This document shows, piece by piece, positions 5,468 through 5,593 of a stretch of DNA of 5,593 bases. Position 1 is the first letter of the stretch, and each line of letters opens with the position of its first letter. Source of the stretch: Rhizobium sp. Q54 (lineage in GTDB: Bacteria; Pseudomonadota; Alphaproteobacteria; SMXS01); assembly GCA_945872035.1 (NCBI GenBank), contig CAMBYA010000183.1, forward strand, positions 1 to 5,593, read 5' to 3'. The notes beneath the pieces are model-generated. The model searched no databases and had not been told where the DNA came from. It worked only from the letters and a program-made list of their open reading frames with translations. A program made the translations under genes and the position numbers.

Positions 5468-5593
5468 ATGCGCGCAGGGTTGAGCCGGACCTGGGAGCTG
5501 CTGACCCTGCCGGCTCCTGCGCGGCGGCTGCGGCGGGCGGACAGGCGCGGCTTGATCGGTCCGGATCCGGGCATTGAGCCGGCCATCAACGCC
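5468..5593 (+). CDS. Possible start of an unrecognised gene, cut by the window edge
   Basis: From the ATG at 5468 the frame stays open for 42 codons to the edge. The product begins MRAGLSRTWELL and continues through an Arg-rich stretch to GLIGPDPGIEP. Third codon positions are mostly G or C, as in the neighbouring genes. It lies 19 bases after the pssA stop in the same direction, so it might be a fourth operon member. Against it, there is no Shine-Dalgarno sequence before the ATG, and 42 codons in GC-rich DNA can be open by chance. No family is recognised. Confidence 0.35.
   Translation, partial: MRAGLSRTWELLTLPAPARRLRRADRRGLIGPDPGIEPAINA

Noticed and set aside
4543..5589. Long leftward open frame opposite psd and pssA
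   Set aside because: It is antisense to well-supported enzymes. Long antisense frames are common in GC-rich genes, and its composition (Arg, His, Gln, Asp) is typical of that.

Overview
This window looks like a stretch of chromosome from a GC-rich alphaproteobacterium. Three things point there: the gene order Atm1-type ABC exporter, then psd, then pssA (an order I recall from rhizobia such as Sinorhizobium); two perfect matches to the alphaproteobacterial EcfG general-stress promoter (GGAAC-N16/17-CGTT); and a CTATAT -10 element of the rhizobial type. I cannot fix the genus. There are no rRNA, tRNA, CRISPR or insertion-sequence features.

Left part (1-1961): a small family of secreted bacterial SH3-domain proteins. 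Gene A runs leftward from 709 and off the left edge. It has a signal peptide, an SH3 domain, a conserved Tyr/Trp/Arg segment and a long Asp/Arg repeat tail. Gene B (1470-1961, rightward) has the same layout with a shorter tail. Between them lies a decayed third copy (851-1105, leftward) that has lost its start codon, gained a frameshift in its signal peptide and lost its SH3 domain. Each intact gene has a perfect EcfG-type promoter about 65-70 bases before its start, so both are predicted members of the general stress response. No such promoter precedes the decayed copy. A strongly AT-rich island (about 24% GC over 1201-1320) lies between the decayed copy and gene B.

Right part (2068-5448): a compact rightward set of three genes. 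The first encodes an Atm1/ABCB7-type ABC exporter half-transporter, linked in this family to export of glutathione-related or sulfur-containing compounds. Then come psd (31 bases later) and pssA (2 bases after psd). The last two form the phosphatidylethanolamine pathway: PssA makes phosphatidylserine from CDP-diacylglycerol and serine, and Psd decarboxylates it. The exporter gene has a CTATAT box so close to its ATG, with no Shine-Dalgarno sequence, that a leaderless transcript is likely. A hairpin terminator separates gene B from this operon.

Right edge (5449-5593): a possible start of another gene (5468 onward, open to the edge) with little support and no recognisable family.

The most notable signal is the SH3-protein cluster: duplicated genes, matched stress promoters, one copy in decay, and an expanding Asp/Arg repeat tail. 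The lipid/exporter operon is conventional.
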